From Candidatus Acetothermia bacterium (lineage in GTDB: Bacteria > Bipolaricaulota > Bipolaricaulia > Bipolaricaulales > Bipolaricaulaceae), in the NCBI GenBank assembly GCA_023255835.1, contig JAGDVW010000005.1, forward strand, positions 1 through 5,665: DNA of 5,665 bases. The letters are read 5' to 3'. A program made the position numbers and the translations under genes. Positions 4,879-5,665 of the stretch are shown here, piece after piece. Below the pieces are notes generated by a model. That model saw only the letters and a list, made by a program, of their open reading frames with translations, had not been told where the DNA came from and made no database searches. How positions within the stretch are numbered: the stretch's first letter is position 1; each line of letters starts with the position of its first letter.

Positions 4879-5665
4879 ATGAAGATCGCGATTGGCCAGA
4901 TAAACCCCAAGGTGGGGGACCTTTCTGGAAATCTGGAGAAGGCTCAGGCGGCCATAGCCGAGGCCAAGAGGGCTGGGGCCGATCTCCTGGTCCTTCCCGA
5001 GCACGCCCTCCTTGGCTATCCACCGCGGGATCTTTTGCTCCGCCGGGGCTTCGTGGAAGCCGCGGAAGCCGCTTTCCAGGAGATTGTGAAGGAAAGCGCA
5101 AAAATGCCCATGGTGATCGGCCACATCGCCCGGGCACCTGTGGCCTCGGGCAACCGGAAGGACCCCTCCGCCTTTCGCTGGCGGCCCCATGCCCTCTACA
5201 ACGCGGCCTTTTTGCTGGCCCACGGTGAGGTCCTCGGATTTCAAACGAAAAACCGTCTTCCTTCGTTCGACGTCTTTGAGGAGGACCGGTATTTCCAGGC
5301 CGGGGAAAAGACGGAGATCTTTGATTTCGCGGGGCTGCGGCTGGGGCTTTCGGTGTGCGAAGACTTTTGGTACGCCGATGGCCCTTTGGCCGAGCAGAGC
5401 AGGACCGGGGTGGATCTCCTCATAAACGTCTCGGCCTCCCCGTTTTTCCGGGGAAAGCCAAAGCTACGATATGAGCTAGCGAGAAACTGGGCAGCTAGGG
5501 CCAACGCACCCCTGATCTACGCCAACCTGGTGGGAGCTCAGGACGATCTAGTTTTCGATGGTCGATCTTTCGCGATTCGGCCGGACGGCCAATTCCTCAC
5601 AGTTTGTCCGGGATTTGTAGAGGGGGTCTTCACCGTAAACCTCGCCGCTCCGCCCGTTTCCCCGC
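4879..5665 (+). CDS. nadE: Glutamine-dependent NAD+ synthetase, N-terminal glutaminase domain (3' truncated by window)
   Basis: It catalyses the last step of NAD+ synthesis: nicotinate adenine dinucleotide plus ATP plus glutamine gives NAD+, in the cytosol. The visible 262 residues are the nitrilase-fold glutaminase domain that supplies ammonia; the ATP-pyrophosphatase synthetase domain lies beyond the right edge. The N-terminus MKIAIGQINPKVGDLSGNLE is typical. The catalytic Glu-Lys-Cys triad is readable: Glu41 in LPEHALLGYPPRDLL, Lys124 in QTKNRLPSFDVFEEDRYF and Cys160 in LSVCEDFW. The family block ASPFFRGKPKLRYELA and the loop NLVGAQDDLVFDGRSF follow. No frameshift is seen. The ATG at 4879 gives the family start, although no ribosome binding site precedes it. 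The gene diverges from the flavoprotein gene. A plain nitrilase is unlikely because of the combination of GYPPRDLL, LPSFDVFEEDRYF and QDDLVFDG. Confidence 0.93.
   Translation, partial: MKIAIGQINPKVGDLSGNLEKAQAAIAEAKRAGADLLVLPEHALLGYPPRDLLLRRGFVEAAEAAFQEIVKESAKMPMVIGHIARAPVASGNRKDPSAFRWRPHALYNAAFLLAHGEVLGFQTKNRLPSFDVFEEDRYFQAGEKTEIFDFAGLRLGLSVCEDFWYADGPLAEQSRTGVDLLINVSASPFFRGKPKLRYELARNWAARANAPLIYANLVGAQDDLVFDGRSFAIRPDGQFLTVCPGFVEGVFTVNLAAPPVSP

Noticed and set aside
4554..5228. 224-codon plus-strand open frame spanning the flavoprotein start and the nadE start
   Set aside because: It overlaps two well-supported genes in other frames, and its low-complexity Gly/Pro/Arg-rich translation looks like a shadow frame.

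Overview
The window reads as bacterial chromosome of fairly high GC (my impression is high-fifties percent). It has clear Shine-Dalgarno sequences, a LacI-family repressor and tightly packed genes. The adenosine-specific kinase family is, from general knowledge, commonest in archaea and thermophilic bacteria. Together with the LacI regulator this suggests a thermophilic bacterium from a deep or candidate lineage, but I cannot name the taxon from the sequence. No RNA genes, CRISPR arrays, insertion sequences or integrase/att features were seen.

Layout. Five genes lie on the minus strand and are read from right to left. First comes an HI0933-type FAD flavoprotein (4711 to 3437). An adenosine-specific kinase follows 33 nt later (3403 to 2921). 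After a 137-nt gap comes a three-gene cassette: a 384-residue fusion of a circularly permuted GTPase with a GmhA-like SIS sugar-phosphate isomerase domain (2783 to 1629), a HAD-family hydrolase overlapping it by 4 nt (1632 to 943), and a LacI-type regulator starting 14-20 nt later (922/928, running off the left edge). On the plus strand, glutamine-dependent NAD+ synthetase (nadE) starts at 4879 and runs off the right edge. It is divergent from the flavoprotein across a 167-bp intergenic region that holds promoters for both directions.

How the genes may work together. The lower cassette combines a probable sugar-phosphate isomerase or binding domain, a phosphatase-like HAD protein and a sugar-responsive type of repressor. 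That is the composition of a small carbohydrate-phosphate operon under local control. The unusual part is that the isomerase domain sits on the same chain as an RsgA/RbgA-type permuted GTPase, an arrangement I do not recognise as described. The HAD partner also lacks two canonical catalytic residues. The upper genes (flavoprotein, adenosine-specific kinase, NAD synthetase) touch redox-cofactor and adenosine nucleotide metabolism, but any functional link between them is only positional. nadE looks leaderless: a near-consensus promoter would place the transcript start at or next to its ATG, and no Shine-Dalgarno is present.
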